This document shows positions 9,467 to 19,024 of a stretch of 64,000 nt of DNA, one piece after another; position 1 is the first letter of the stretch, and the number at the start of each line of letters is the position of its first letter. The notes under the pieces were generated by a model that saw nothing but the letters and a program-made list of their open reading frames with translations, made no database searches and had not been told where the DNA came from. Source of the DNA: Flavobacteriales bacterium UBA5040 (GTDB lineage Bacteria; Bacteroidota; Bacteroidia; Flavobacteriales; Weeksellaceae); assembly GCA_002415135.1 (NCBI GenBank), contig DIBY01000022.1:208113-272112 (forward strand), written 5' to 3'. A program made the translations under genes and the position numbers.

Positions 9467-11725
9467 TTGAGTTTTGGATGCCCCGACTTAGGAGTTATTT
9501 GCGTTAATAAAAAAGAAAATTTCTTCCAGCAATGTCTTTCAATTAGCAAATAGTAAAAATTCCTTTTGTCCGAAGCGCGGCAATAACCTATAATCGAAGA
9601 CAAACTTAAAATTCCGCGCTAGTTTAGGAATTTTGTCAAAAGAAATTTTCTTTTTTTAGCAAATAAATCCAAGTCTTGAATTTTTTGTTACTTTTTGTTT
9701 CAAGACAAAAAGTAAGACTACATAAAAAAAATTGTTTATCTGCAGTGATTTCTGATCCACTCTATCACCAGAAAACAACAATCCTAGAAGCTACTCGCGT
9801 TAGTAGAAATCCGATTTCGTTTCACCGGGAAGCTTCTTTCCCCAACCCTAAAGGGAGAAAGCTTCCTTAGCAAGTACAAAACCTCAAATATTGATAAGAA
9901 GCCCAATCCTGAGGAGCATTTTCAATTGACTTATGAGATATTTGCGTTAATAAAAAAGAAAATTTCTTCCAGCAATGTCTTTCAATTAGCAAATAGTAAA
10001 AATTCCTTTTGTTCGACGCGCGGCAACAACCTATAATCGAAGACATACTTAAAATTCCGCGCTAGTTTAGGAATTTTGTCAAAAGAAATTTCCTTTTTTT
10101 AGCAAATAAATCCAAGTCTTGAATTTTTTGTTACTTTTTGTTTCAAGACAAAAAGTAAGGCTATAAAAAAAATAAGTTCTTCTCTGCAGTGATTTCGGGT
10201 ACTCTCAATCATCACGAAGAAAACAACCTATGAACTAATTGCATTAGAAGCAGTCCGATTTCTTTTCACCGCGAAGCTTCTTCCCCCAACCCTAAAGGGA
10301 GAAAGCTTCCTGTGCAAGTACAAAACCTCAACTATTCATAAGAAGCCCAATCCTGAGGAGCATTTTCAATTGACTTAGGAGATATTTGCGTTAATAAAAA
10401 AGAAAATTTCTTCCAGCAATATCTTTCAATTAGCAAATAGTAAAAATTCCTTTTGTTCGACGCGCGGCAATAACCTATAATCGAAGACAAACTTAAAATT
10501 CCGCGCTAGTTTAGGAATTTTGTCAAAAGAAATTTCCTTTTTTTAGCAAATAGATCCAAGTCTTGAATTTTTTGTTACTTTTTGTTTCAAGACAAAAAGT
10601 AAGGCTAGAAAAAAATACGTTCTTTTCTGCAGTAGGCTCCGTTCAATCATCAAGAAGAAAACAACCTATGAACTAATTGCATTAGAAGCAGTCCGATTTC
10701 TTTTCACCGGGAAGCTTCTTTCCCCGACCCTAAAGGGAGGAAGCTTCCTTAGCAAGTGCAAAACCTCAACTATTGATAAGAAGCCCAATCCTGAGGAGCA
10801 TTTTCAATTGACTTAGGAGATTTTTGCGTGAAGAAAAATTAAATTTCTTTTGCCCGGCATCTCTAAACTATAACCGAATAAAAATTTCCAGTGTTTGAGT
10901 GGCGGCAAAAATAGTAATGGGACAAAACAATTAAACTTTCCGCCCGAGTTTGGAAATTTTCTCAGAAGAAATTTTATTTTTTAGTAAAAAGATCCAAGTC
11001 TTGAACTTTTTGTTACTTTTTGTTTCAAGACAAAAAGTAAGACTAGAAAAAAAGTTTTTCCATGCAGTGATTTCGGGTACTCTCAATCATCAGGAATACA
11101 ACCGACTTAGAAGCTATTCGCGTTAGGAGAAACCCGATTTCTTTTCACCGGCAAGCTTCTTTCCCTAACCCTAAAGGGAGGAAGCTTCCTTCGCAAGTAC
11201 AAACCCTCAACTATTCATAAGAAGCTCAATCCTGAAGAGCATTTTCAATTGACTTAGGAGATATTTGCGTTAATAAAAAAGAAAATTTCTTCCAGCAATG
11301 TCTTTCAATTAGCAAATAGTAAAAATTCCTTTTGTCCGACGCGCGGCAACAACCTATAATCGAAGACAAACTTAAAATTCCGCGCTAGTTTAGGAATTTT
11401 GTCAAAAGAAATTTCCTTTTTTTTAGCAAATAAATCCAAAGTCTTGAATTTTTTGTTACTTTTTGTTTCAAGACAAAAAGTAAGACTACATAAAAAAAAT
11501 TGTTTATCTGCAGTGATTTCTGATCCACTCTATCACCAGAAAACAACAATCCTAGCAGCTAGTCGCATTAGGAGAAATCCGATTTCCTTCCACCGGGAAG
11601 CTTCTTTCCCCGACCCTAAAGGGAGGAAGCTTCCTTAGCAAGTACAAAACCTCATCTATTCATGAAAAGCTCAATCCTGAAGAGCGTTCTCAATTGACTT
11701 ACGAACCATCTGCGTGAAGAAACAC
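9467..11725 (+). repeat. Tandem array of five ~440-bp palindromic units between wzm and wzt
   Basis: The anchor GCGTTAATAA, or its variant GCGTGAAGAA, recurs at 9501, 9944, 10388, 10826, 11267 and (partial) 11712, so the period is 438-445 bp. Each unit contains a nested palindrome with arms GCGCGG/CCGCGC; in unit four these become GGCGG/CCGCC. It then has a perfect hairpin TTACTTTTTGT-TTCAAG-ACAAAAAGTAA (first copy 9688-9715). Last is a stem-loop GGAAGCTT...AAGCTTCC around CCCCAACCCTAAAGGGAG (first copy 9828-9866). Small open frames in the units are repeat-encoded. Apart from a promoter box, 11726-11995 shows no gene. Confidence 0.92.
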
Positions 11726-11944
11726 CTTGAAAAGGTTCACGATTCAATCAAAAATATTAGCAGAATGAGGCAAATAAAACCCAAATCTTATCCCAATACT
11801 ATCGGAATTATTACTTTCAGTTTCAAAACTATCGTGCCCTTCTACCCCAACCAATTACCAACTACTTTTACCATATTTCCACCCATAGCATCAATATGAT
11901 ATACCACTGCAGCAATTAAAATAAAAAATATTGAATAATATCCC

Positions 11945-11952
11945 TACTTTTG
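11945..11952 (+). promoter_or_regulatory. Candidate -7 box for wzt
   Basis: TACTTTTG fits the TAnnTTTG consensus and lies 43 bp before the wzt start. No good -33 TTTG is seen at the expected distance, so it is only a candidate. It would let wzt be transcribed independently of wzm despite the intervening array. Confidence 0.4.
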
Positions 11953-11995
11953 TTATTATTATAAAAACTTCCATTCATAAAACATCATCTTTAAA

Positions 11996-13258
11996 TTGAA
12001 TCCCAACATCGCCATAAGAGCAGAAAACATCTCCAAACAATACCGTCTCGGTGAAGTCGGTACCGGCACCATTACGCATGATCTGAACAGAGCCTGGGCA
12101 AAACTCCGTGGCAAAGAAGATCCTTTCTTGAAGATCGGCGAAAGTAACGATCGCAGTTCAAAAGGCGAAAGCGATTATGTCTGGTCTTTAAAAGACATTA
12201 ATTTTGAGATCGAAAAAGGCGATGCGGTGGGAATTATCGGCCGCAATGGGGCGGGAAAATCTACCCTTTTAAAATTATTAAGCCGCGTTACGAAACCTAC
12301 GACGGGGCATTTTGAAGTTCAGGGCAGGATTGCTTCTTTGCTGGAAGTGGGAACCGGTTTTAATCCGGAAATGACGGGCCGGGAAAATATCTTTTTGAAT
12401 GGGGCGATCTTAGGAATGCGCCGGCAGGAGATCAAAAGAAAGTTTGATGAGATTGTTGATTTTGCGGGAGTAGAACGCTATATCGATACGCCGGTAAAAC
12501 GCTATTCTTCCGGAATGTATGTAAGGTTGGCTTTTGCCGTTGCTGCGCATTTAGAATCTGAAATCTTGATTGTAGATGAGGTTTTAGCCGTAGGTGATGC
12601 CGAGTTTCAGAAAAAATGTTTGGGAAAAATGGGCGATGTCTCCAAAGGGGAAGGTAGAACGGTTTTGTTTGTGAGTCATAATATGGCGGCAGTGAAAACC
12701 TTATGTAATAACGGTATTTTACTGCAAAATGGGTTGGTAAGTTATGTGGGTGATGTGGATAGCTGTGTAAGTCATTATTTAGATAATTCCAAAGAAGGTT
12801 CTTACAATTCCCGAATTTTAGATCTTGGTAATGAAGTGATACAATTACATAAGATTCAGGTTCAAAATGTTAACACTTCAAGACCTGAGATTATTGATGA
12901 GAATAAAGAAATTGAACTTGTTACGGAATTTATTTTAAACAGTCCAAATCCAGCTAATTATCACATCACTTTTCATTTAATTAATGAAATGGGAGAGGGT
13001 CTTTTTTCTTTTTCTAATGGTGGAATAATTCCTTTAAAAAGCGGTATTAATAAATTAAAATGCAAATTCCCTAAAAATTTCTTTCAATCTGCGACTTTTT
13101 CCCTGAATTTCTTTTGCATCCAAGATAATAGCAAAGCCATATTAGTTGAAAATGATGTTTTCAATTTTAAAGTGCAGGATGGTCAAAGGGAACTAGGCGT
13201 TTATATGGGCAGAGAACCTGGATATATCAAACCAAAATTTCAATGGGAAAATAATTAA
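11996..13258 (+). CDS. wzt: ABC polysaccharide exporter ATPase with C-terminal glycan-binding domain (Wzt-like)
   Basis: This is the ATPase half of the Wzm/Wzt exporter. The 420-residue product carries Walker A GRNGAGKST (residues 82-90 region), the ABC signature YSSGMYVRL (about 170) and Walker B ILIVDEVLAVGD (about 187-198). An extra C-terminal domain of about 160 residues corresponds to the Wzt_C carbohydrate-binding module, which recognises the capped chain end in some O-antigen systems. The start is a TTG: an in-frame stop lies 18 bp upstream (11978-11980) and no ATG is available near the conserved N-terminus. The aminotransferase gene follows after 1 bp. Confidence 0.92.
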   Translation: MNPNIAIRAENISKQYRLGEVGTGTITHDLNRAWAKLRGKEDPFLKIGESNDRSSKGESDYVWSLKDINFEIEKGDAVGIIGRNGAGKSTLLKLLSRVTKPTTGHFEVQGRIASLLEVGTGFNPEMTGRENIFLNGAILGMRRQEIKRKFDEIVDFAGVERYIDTPVKRYSSGMYVRLAFAVAAHLESEILIVDEVLAVGDAEFQKKCLGKMGDVSKGEGRTVLFVSHNMAAVKTLCNNGILLQNGLVSYVGDVDSCVSHYLDNSKEGSYNSRILDLGNEVIQLHKIQVQNVNTSRPEIIDENKEIELVTEFILNSPNPANYHITFHLINEMGEGLFSFSNGGIIPLKSGINKLKCKFPKNFFQSATFSLNFFCIQDNSKAILVENDVFNFKVQDGQRELGVYMGREPGYIKPKFQWENN

Positions 13259-13259
13259 A

Positions 13260-14342
13260 ATGATTCCAGTAACTAAACCTTTTTTACCACCTCAACAAAT
13301 TTACCAGTCTTATCTGGATGGAATTTGGAAAAGAAATTGGCTCACCAATATGGGTCCATTAGCAAGTGATTTGGAGTTGCGGCTGAAAGAATTTTTGAAA
13401 GTTGATCATTTGCTATTTGTAACCAACGGTACGGTTGCATTGCAGATGGCGATTAAAGCTTTGGATTTAAAAGGGGAAATTATTACGACGCCTTTTTCTT
13501 TTGTAGCCACTACTTCCAGTATTGTTTGGGAAGGTTGCACGCCAATTTTTATTGATATCGATCCCGAAAGTTTAAATATTGATGCTGCTAAAATTGAAGC
13601 AGCCATTACAGAAAAAACTTCAGCAATTCTCGCAACCCATGTTTACGGAAATCCTTGCGACGTAGAAAAAATAGATCAGATTGCAAAAAAGCATAATCTG
13701 AAAGTGATTTACGATGCCGCGCATGCTTTTGGTGTTGAAGTGAATGGAAAGTCCATCTTTGAATTTGGAGATATTGCTACCTGTAGTTTACATGCTACCA
13801 AATTATACCACAGTATTGAAGGTGGCTTGTTAATCACCACCGAACCCGTACTTTTAAAAAAATTGGCTTCTATCCGAAATTTTGGAATTTCGGGATTTGA
13901 CAGTTTTTATGAACTGGGCTTGAATGGCAAGAACTCCGAGTTTCATGCTGCCATGGGTTTGGCTAATCTGAAATACATTGAAGAGATTGCTAAAAAGAGA
14001 AAATCTTTAATTGCGAGGTATGATGATAAATTAAAAAACTTAAAAGCTCGACGTCCCATTTGGCATGTTGCGTCTGAAAATAATGCCGCTTATTATGCCC
14101 TAATTTTCGACACCGAAGAATTGATGCTACAATGTAAAGAACATTTGCAGCTCAATGAAATCGGAACGAGACGCTACTTTTATCCCAGTTTAGCAACGGC
14201 ACTTCCTTATCTGGATCCACAACATTTCCCTTTAACCGACGATATTGCAAAACGCGTTTTATGTCTGCCGCTCTTTTATGATTTGGCGTTTGAGGAAGTA
14301 GATATGGTTTGTAGACTCATATTAAGAATTCAAAATAATTAA
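13260..14342 (+). CDS. DegT/DnrJ/EryC1/StrS-family sugar aminotransferase
   Basis: This PLP enzyme would transfer an amino group to a nucleotide-activated keto sugar, making the amine that later genes can acylate. The 360-residue length is normal. PLP contacts include TNGTVALQ (about 56-63), YDAAHAFG (about 151-158) and the Schiff-base lysine K181 in LHATKLYHSIEGG. The sequence resembles the FdtB/QdtB/VioA branch, but the sugar specificity cannot be read from the sequence. No dTDP-glucose synthesis or ketoisomerase genes are in the window, so the keto sugar must be made by enzymes encoded elsewhere. The acyl carrier protein gene follows after 10 bp. Confidence 0.88.
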   Translation: MIPVTKPFLPPQQIYQSYLDGIWKRNWLTNMGPLASDLELRLKEFLKVDHLLFVTNGTVALQMAIKALDLKGEIITTPFSFVATTSSIVWEGCTPIFIDIDPESLNIDAAKIEAAITEKTSAILATHVYGNPCDVEKIDQIAKKHNLKVIYDAAHAFGVEVNGKSIFEFGDIATCSLHATKLYHSIEGGLLITTEPVLLKKLASIRNFGISGFDSFYELGLNGKNSEFHAAMGLANLKYIEEIAKKRKSLIARYDDKLKNLKARRPIWHVASENNAAYYALIFDTEELMLQCKEHLQLNEIGTRRYFYPSLATALPYLDPQHFPLTDDIAKRVLCLPLFYDLAFEEVDMVCRLILRIQNN

Positions 14343-14352
14343 AATAATAAAA

Positions 14353-14583
14353 ATGGAAATTAAAACTTTTTTAATAAACTTTACAGAAATTTTAGAAGAT
14401 ACCGACACATCATTAATTAATGAAACGGTAGAATTTAGAAATCTTGAAGAATGGGATTCAATGACCGCTTTATCCTTAATAGCAATGGTTGATGAAGAGT
14501 ATTCTGTAAAATTAACAGGTGACGATATCAAAACATCAACAACAATTAGAGATTTGTTTGATAAAGTAAGCGCTAAAATATAA
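14353..14583 (+). CDS. Acyl carrier protein, dedicated to the sugar-acyl module
   Basis: The 76-residue product fits a small four-helix acyl carrier protein. The phosphopantetheine site is EEWDSMTAL with S36 as the attachment serine; the usual DSL is DSM here. It is too divergent to be the housekeeping ACP and sits between the aminotransferase and a KAS III gene (2 bp gap). It therefore most likely carries the acyl chain built by the next three enzymes. It needs a phosphopantetheinyl transferase from elsewhere. Confidence 0.82.
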   Translation: MEIKTFLINFTEILEDTDTSLINETVEFRNLEEWDSMTALSLIAMVDEEYSVKLTGDDIKTSTTIRDLFDKVSAKI

Positions 14584-14585
14584 CG

Positions 14586-15644
14586 ATGGCAACTATATCT
14601 GTTGAGGGTATTGCGATAAAAGGGATTTCCTGTTGCGTTCCTTCGAAAATTGAGCGGAATATCGATTTAAAAAGTCAATCGCAAGAGGATTTGCAGAAAT
14701 TTATTGAAGTTACGGGAGTTGAAGAACGTAGAATTGCATCAGAGAATGTTTGTACTTCAGATTTATGTGTGAAGGCTGCCAATGATTTACTTACTGCAAT
14801 GCAATGGGATAAAGAAACGGTGGAAATAATTGTATTTGTTTCGCAGACAGGCGATTATTTGTTGCCGGTGACCTCAGCCATTTTACAAGACCGATTAGGA
14901 CTTTCAAAAAATTGTATTGCGTTTGATATTCCGCTGGGTTGCTCTGGATATGTGTACGGTATTTCAGTTATTACGGGAATGATGAAAGCATTTGGTTTGA
15001 AAAGGGGAATTTTATTAGCCGGTGATACCAGTAGTAAATGGGTGTCTAAAGATGACAAAAGCACGTTTCCATTATTTGGAGATGCTGTAAGTGCAACTTT
15101 ATTTGAACAGGATGAAATTAATTCTAAGATTTGTTTGGATTTAGGAACAGATGGTTCTGGTTATAAATCGATAATAATCCCCGCAGGAGGATCCAGAAAT
15201 AAAATTTCTGCAGAGTCATTAAATAAAACTGAATTTGATGGTGGAATTAGCAGAAACCAATGTGAATTAGTTTTAGAAGGGATGGATGTATTTTCTTTTG
15301 GTATTTCAGAAGCACCCAAAACTGTCAATAAACTTTTAGAAGGTTTCTCTATTGATAAAGATAATGTTGATTTTTTCGTCTTTCATCAAGCCAATATGAT
15401 GATGAATAAAATGATTGCTAAAAAATTAAAACTACCTCCTGAAAAAGTACCATATTCTTTAAAGAATTTTGGGAATACGTCTTCAGCATCAATACCTTTA
15501 ACCATTGTTACAGAACTAGTTGAAAAAATAAAAGCTAAAGACCTGCGTTTTATTTTATGTGGATTTGGTGTTGGTCTTTCGTGGGGTACTGCATATCTGG
15601 ATTTGAAGAAGGATACCAAATTAATATTTTCAAATTATGAATAA
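14586..15644 (+). CDS. Beta-ketoacyl-ACP synthase III family enzyme (first copy)
   Basis: KAS III enzymes condense an acyl-CoA primer with malonyl-ACP. The 352-residue product has the complete Cys-His-Asn triad: C119 in LGCSGYVYG, H267 in FHQAN and N297 in NFGNTSSAS. It is separate from housekeeping FabH and lies in a six-gene cluster with its own ACP, an SDR and a second KAS III. A role in making a short acyl group for a sugar is inferred. The next gene overlaps its 3' end by 8 bp. Confidence 0.88.
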   Translation: MATISVEGIAIKGISCCVPSKIERNIDLKSQSQEDLQKFIEVTGVEERRIASENVCTSDLCVKAANDLLTAMQWDKETVEIIVFVSQTGDYLLPVTSAILQDRLGLSKNCIAFDIPLGCSGYVYGISVITGMMKAFGLKRGILLAGDTSSKWVSKDDKSTFPLFGDAVSATLFEQDEINSKICLDLGTDGSGYKSIIIPAGGSRNKISAESLNKTEFDGGISRNQCELVLEGMDVFSFGISEAPKTVNKLLEGFSIDKDNVDFFVFHQANMMMNKMIAKKLKLPPEKVPYSLKNFGNTSSASIPLTIVTELVEKIKAKDLRFILCGFGVGLSWGTAYLDLKKDTKLIFSNYE

Positions 15645-16389
15645 TCCATTTAATCTTAATAACAAGAATATTCTTGTGACTGGAGCATCTTCCGGGATTG
15701 GTAAAGAGGTTGCGATTACCATAGCGAATATGGGAGCAAATGTAATTTTAAATGGAAGGAATGCAGAACGTCTAAATATAGTAGCAGAAATAATAAAAAA
15801 AGATTCTACAATCGTAGTTTGTGGTGACCTAACTGTAGGTGGTACTGTTCAAGAAATAGTTGCTACAATACCAAAATTAGACGGTATTGTACATGCAGCA
15901 GGAATTATGCGATTACTGCCTTTCAAATTTATTTCAGAACCTGATTTAAATGAAATGATGAATGTTAATTTTACTGCTCCTACCTTACTTTCTTTAGAAA
16001 TTTTAAAAAAGAAGAAAATTAATAATAATTCATCAATAGTTTATATTACTTCTATTAACGGTTCTGTTGTTGGTAGTAAAGCCAATGCAATGTATGCTGC
16101 TTCAAAAGGTGCAATCAGTGGTATTGTACGAGGAATGGCAATCGATCTAGCAAAATCGAAAATAAGAGTTAATGAAGTTGCACCTGGAATGATTGAAACT
16201 TCTGGCTCGATGGAAATTGAGAATATTGTATCTGAAGATGCAATACATGAAGATAAAAAAAAATATCCTTTAGGAACTTACGGTCAACCAGAGGACGTCG
16301 CTTTAGCATGCGTTTATTTACTTTCAGATGCAAGCAAATGGGTTACGGGTACTAAAATCATTGTTGATGGTGGCTTTACAGCCCAATAA
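15637..16389 (+). CDS. Short-chain dehydrogenase/reductase (FabG-like)
   Basis: This is a 250-residue classical SDR. The NAD(P) motif TGASSGIG spans residues 15-22, HAAG lies at about 86-89 and the catalytic YxxxK is Y153/K157, with a serine near residue 139. Among KAS III and ACP genes the expected job is reduction of a beta-ketoacyl-ACP to the hydroxyacyl form, as FabG does. Reduction of a sugar intermediate cannot be excluded. It overlaps the preceding KAS III gene by 8 bp and ends 11 bp before the second one. Confidence 0.85.
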   Translation: MNNPFNLNNKNILVTGASSGIGKEVAITIANMGANVILNGRNAERLNIVAEIIKKDSTIVVCGDLTVGGTVQEIVATIPKLDGIVHAAGIMRLLPFKFISEPDLNEMMNVNFTAPTLLSLEILKKKKINNNSSIVYITSINGSVVGSKANAMYAASKGAISGIVRGMAIDLAKSKIRVNEVAPGMIETSGSMEIENIVSEDAIHEDKKKYPLGTYGQPEDVALACVYLLSDASKWVTGTKIIVDGGFTAQ

Positions 16390-16400
16390 TAATCTAAATT

Positions 16401-17408
16401 ATGAAATCTTATATTCAAAATATTTCCTACTATTTACCGGAAAAAATCTTAAGCAATGAATTGCTTCATGAAGATTTTCCCGAATGGGATATAGAGAAAA
16501 TAAGTTCGAAAACAGGGATTAACGAGCGACATATTTGTGGTGACCATGAATTTACGTCGGATATGGCAACTATAGTTGCGAATAAATTATTTGCAGAACA
16601 TAATATTGATAAAAATTCGATAGATTTTATATTGCTTTGTACGCAGTCACCAGATTATTTTTTACCTACCACTGCTTGTATTCTTCAGGATAAATTGGGA
16701 TTGAAAACTTCTGTTGGTGCGCTGGATTTTAATCTGGGTTGTTCCGGTTACGTGTACGGTTTAAGTTTAGCTAAAGGTTTAATTGCTGGTAACTTAGCAA
16801 AAAACATCTTATTGATTACAGCAGAAACTTACTCAAAATACATTCATCCAAGAGATAAAAGCAATCGAACTATTTTTGGAGACGGTTCTGCTGCTACGTT
16901 AGTTTCTGCTGATTTTGGTATGTTTGAAATAGGGGACTTTATATTTGGGACAGATGGCAAAGGAGCGGAAAACTTAATAGTTAAAAATGGTGCTTCACGA
17001 AATCCAATACAGAATAATGCTGATATTGCTGATGAATATGGGAATGTACGAAATGACAATAATCTCTACATGAACGGAACTGAAATTTTTAATTTTACAA
17101 GTGAAGCAGTTCCGGTTTTAACAAAAGCCATTTTGCAGAAAACTAATCTTACTTTGGAAGAAATAGATTTATTTATATTTCATCAAGCCAATAAATACAT
17201 GCTAAATCATTTACGAAAAAAGATAGGCATTCCTGTGGATAAATTTTACATTTCCATGGAACATTGTGGCAATACGGTGTCATCTACTATTCCTATTGCA
17301 CTTTATGATGCTATGAAAACGAAAAGAATGGAGAACTGCAAAAACATTATTCTTTCTGGCTTTGGCGTTGGTTATTCTTGGGCAAGTTGCAATTTAATCA
17401 GAAAATAG
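16401..17408 (+). CDS. Beta-ketoacyl-ACP synthase III family enzyme (second copy)
   Basis: The 335-residue product is a clear paralogue of the enzyme encoded at 14586-15644, with the triad C114 (LGCSGYVYG), H261 (FHQAN) and N291 (HCGNTVSS). Two KAS III enzymes flanking one reductase suggest two condensation steps, or one condensing and one acyl-transferring step. The sequence alone does not decide this. The stop codon touches the start of the NeuD-like gene (0 bp gap), so the set is one transcript. Confidence 0.88.
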   Translation: MKSYIQNISYYLPEKILSNELLHEDFPEWDIEKISSKTGINERHICGDHEFTSDMATIVANKLFAEHNIDKNSIDFILLCTQSPDYFLPTTACILQDKLGLKTSVGALDFNLGCSGYVYGLSLAKGLIAGNLAKNILLITAETYSKYIHPRDKSNRTIFGDGSAATLVSADFGMFEIGDFIFGTDGKGAENLIVKNGASRNPIQNNADIADEYGNVRNDNNLYMNGTEIFNFTSEAVPVLTKAILQKTNLTLEEIDLFIFHQANKYMLNHLRKKIGIPVDKFYISMEHCGNTVSSTIPIALYDAMKTKRMENCKNIILSGFGVGYSWASCNLIRK

Positions 17409-18044
17409 ATGAAACAGTTAGTAATCATTGGCGCACGCGGTTTTGGGAGAGAAGTTTATTCACTTGCTCAACAGGCAGTAGGATATGGTGAAGACTTTAT
17501 AGTAAAAGGTTTTTTAGATGATAATTCGGATGCGCTCGATGGTTTTAGCAATTATCCCAAAATCTTATCTTCTGTAGAAGATTATCAAATTCAAAATACA
17601 GATGTTTTTATATGTGCCTTAGGTTCAATAAAATGGTCTGCATTTTACGCAAATCAAATTTTAAACAAAGGAGGAGAATTTATAAATTTAATAGATAAAG
17701 AAGCGACTATACGACAAAATGTTAAATTAGGTGTTGGCGTTTTAATTAGTAAAGGTAGTATCATAAGCAACGACGTTTCTATTGGAGATTTTACGCACAT
17801 TATGTCATATTGTATTTTAGGACATGATGTACAAGTTGATAAGAATTCACGTTTGGGTGATTATGTCTTTGTTGGAGGTTATACGAAAGTGGCAGACCAG
17901 GTTTTCATTGCAGTGAGAGCGATAATTTTGGATAGATTACAAATTGGAAAAGGAGCAACTGTCGGAGCGGGAAGTGTCGTCATACGAAATGTGAAAGAGA
18001 ACAGTACCGTATTTGGAAATCCAGCGAAGAAAATAGAATTTTAA
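17409..18044 (+). CDS. NeuD/PglD-like sugar acyltransferase (left-handed beta helix)
   Basis: The 211-residue product has the N-terminal nucleotide-sugar-binding Rossmann part (VIIGARGFGREVYSLA, residues 4-19) and C-terminal hexapeptide repeats (IGDFTHIMSYCILGHDVQV onward). It closes with the loop FGNPAKKI. NeuD and PglD enzymes acylate an amino or hydroxyl group of a sugar, usually with acetyl-CoA. Here the acyl donor may be the module's acyl-ACP, which is an inference from context. The gene abuts its neighbours on both sides with no gap. Confidence 0.85.
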   Translation: MKQLVIIGARGFGREVYSLAQQAVGYGEDFIVKGFLDDNSDALDGFSNYPKILSSVEDYQIQNTDVFICALGSIKWSAFYANQILNKGGEFINLIDKEATIRQNVKLGVGVLISKGSIISNDVSIGDFTHIMSYCILGHDVQVDKNSRLGDYVFVGGYTKVADQVFIAVRAIILDRLQIGKGATVGAGSVVIRNVKENSTVFGNPAKKIEF

Positions 18045-18944
18045 ATGAAAAAGGAAATAATGGTGTCTGTTGACATGATCACCTATAAACATGAAGCTTA
18101 TATTGCACAAGCGATAGAAGGAGTACTAATGCAAAAAACAGATTTTGATTTTGACTTGGTAATTTGTGATGATTTTTCACCCGATAGTACGGAACAGATT
18201 ATTAGGGACATTATTTCTACACATCCCAAAGGTCATTTAATCAAGTATTTTCGCCACCCCAAAAACATTGGAATGCAGGCCAATGGTTTGTTTGCTGTAC
18301 AACAATGTCATGGAAAATACATCGCTCTCTGCGAAGGCGACGATTACTGGACCAATCCCCAAAAACTACAAAAACAAGTTGATTTTTTAGAAGCCAATGA
18401 AGATTATGTTTTAACCTTTCATCCGGTGAAGATTTTAAAACCCGATGGCTCTTTCGCAGAAGACTTTATAACAACGGTACCAGAAAATTACGAAACCCAG
18501 GAAACACTTGCAAGATCGGGAAATTATATTCACACCCCATCCGTAGTTTTCCGTAATATTATTAAAACATTTCCCCCAGAATTTTCTTTGTCCCCAATCG
18601 GCGATTACTTTTTGTACATGATTCTTGCAAAACATGGTAAGATGAAAATGTTAGAAGGTGAAATGGCGGTTTACCGATACGGAGTTGGTATTTTTTCTTT
18701 GCAGTCAAAAATAGAAAAGGCAAAAGCTAGTTTTAAATTGTATAGTTTATTAATTTCGTACTCTGATAACACCTACATAAATCAAATTTTGGTGGAAAAA
18801 CTATTGAGCGGTATTAATTATTTTGAAAACTTAATTGAAAATAAGTATTCCGGTGCTTTTGTTTCTAATCATATTTTTTTTAGAAGTGTAATAGCCTTAA
18901 AAGATCCTAACACAATCTGGACAAAAATAAAATCAAGATTTTAA
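18045..18944 (+). CDS. Family 2 glycosyltransferase
   Basis: This is a 299-residue GT-A enzyme with SVDMITYKHEAYI at the N-terminus, the nucleotide-binding pair D42-D43 (ICDDFSPDST) and the metal-binding motif EGDD (about 97-100). There is no membrane anchor, so it is probably a cytoplasmic enzyme acting on a lipid-linked glycan. Its start is immediately after the acyltransferase stop. Donor and acceptor are unknown. An 80-bp gap without features follows. Confidence 0.85.
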   Translation: MKKEIMVSVDMITYKHEAYIAQAIEGVLMQKTDFDFDLVICDDFSPDSTEQIIRDIISTHPKGHLIKYFRHPKNIGMQANGLFAVQQCHGKYIALCEGDDYWTNPQKLQKQVDFLEANEDYVLTFHPVKILKPDGSFAEDFITTVPENYETQETLARSGNYIHTPSVVFRNIIKTFPPEFSLSPIGDYFLYMILAKHGKMKMLEGEMAVYRYGVGIFSLQSKIEKAKASFKLYSLLISYSDNTYINQILVEKLLSGINYFENLIENKYSGAFVSNHIFFRSVIALKDPNTIWTKIKSRF

Positions 18945-19024
18945 CAATATAATATTTCTGAACAAACATAATCAGCTGGGCTTGACAACTCAGGTTTAAG
19001 CTATTCACTAATTTAAAAAGAAAG

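Noticed and set aside
9676..11638. Plus-strand open frames of 64 and 79 codons within the wzm-wzt spacer
   Set aside because: Both are the same repeat unit translated by chance and contain the hairpin modules; units two to four are not open.
9467..11725. CRISPR array
   Set aside because: The repeats are about 440 bp long and contiguous, without short repeats and unique spacers, and no cas genes are present.
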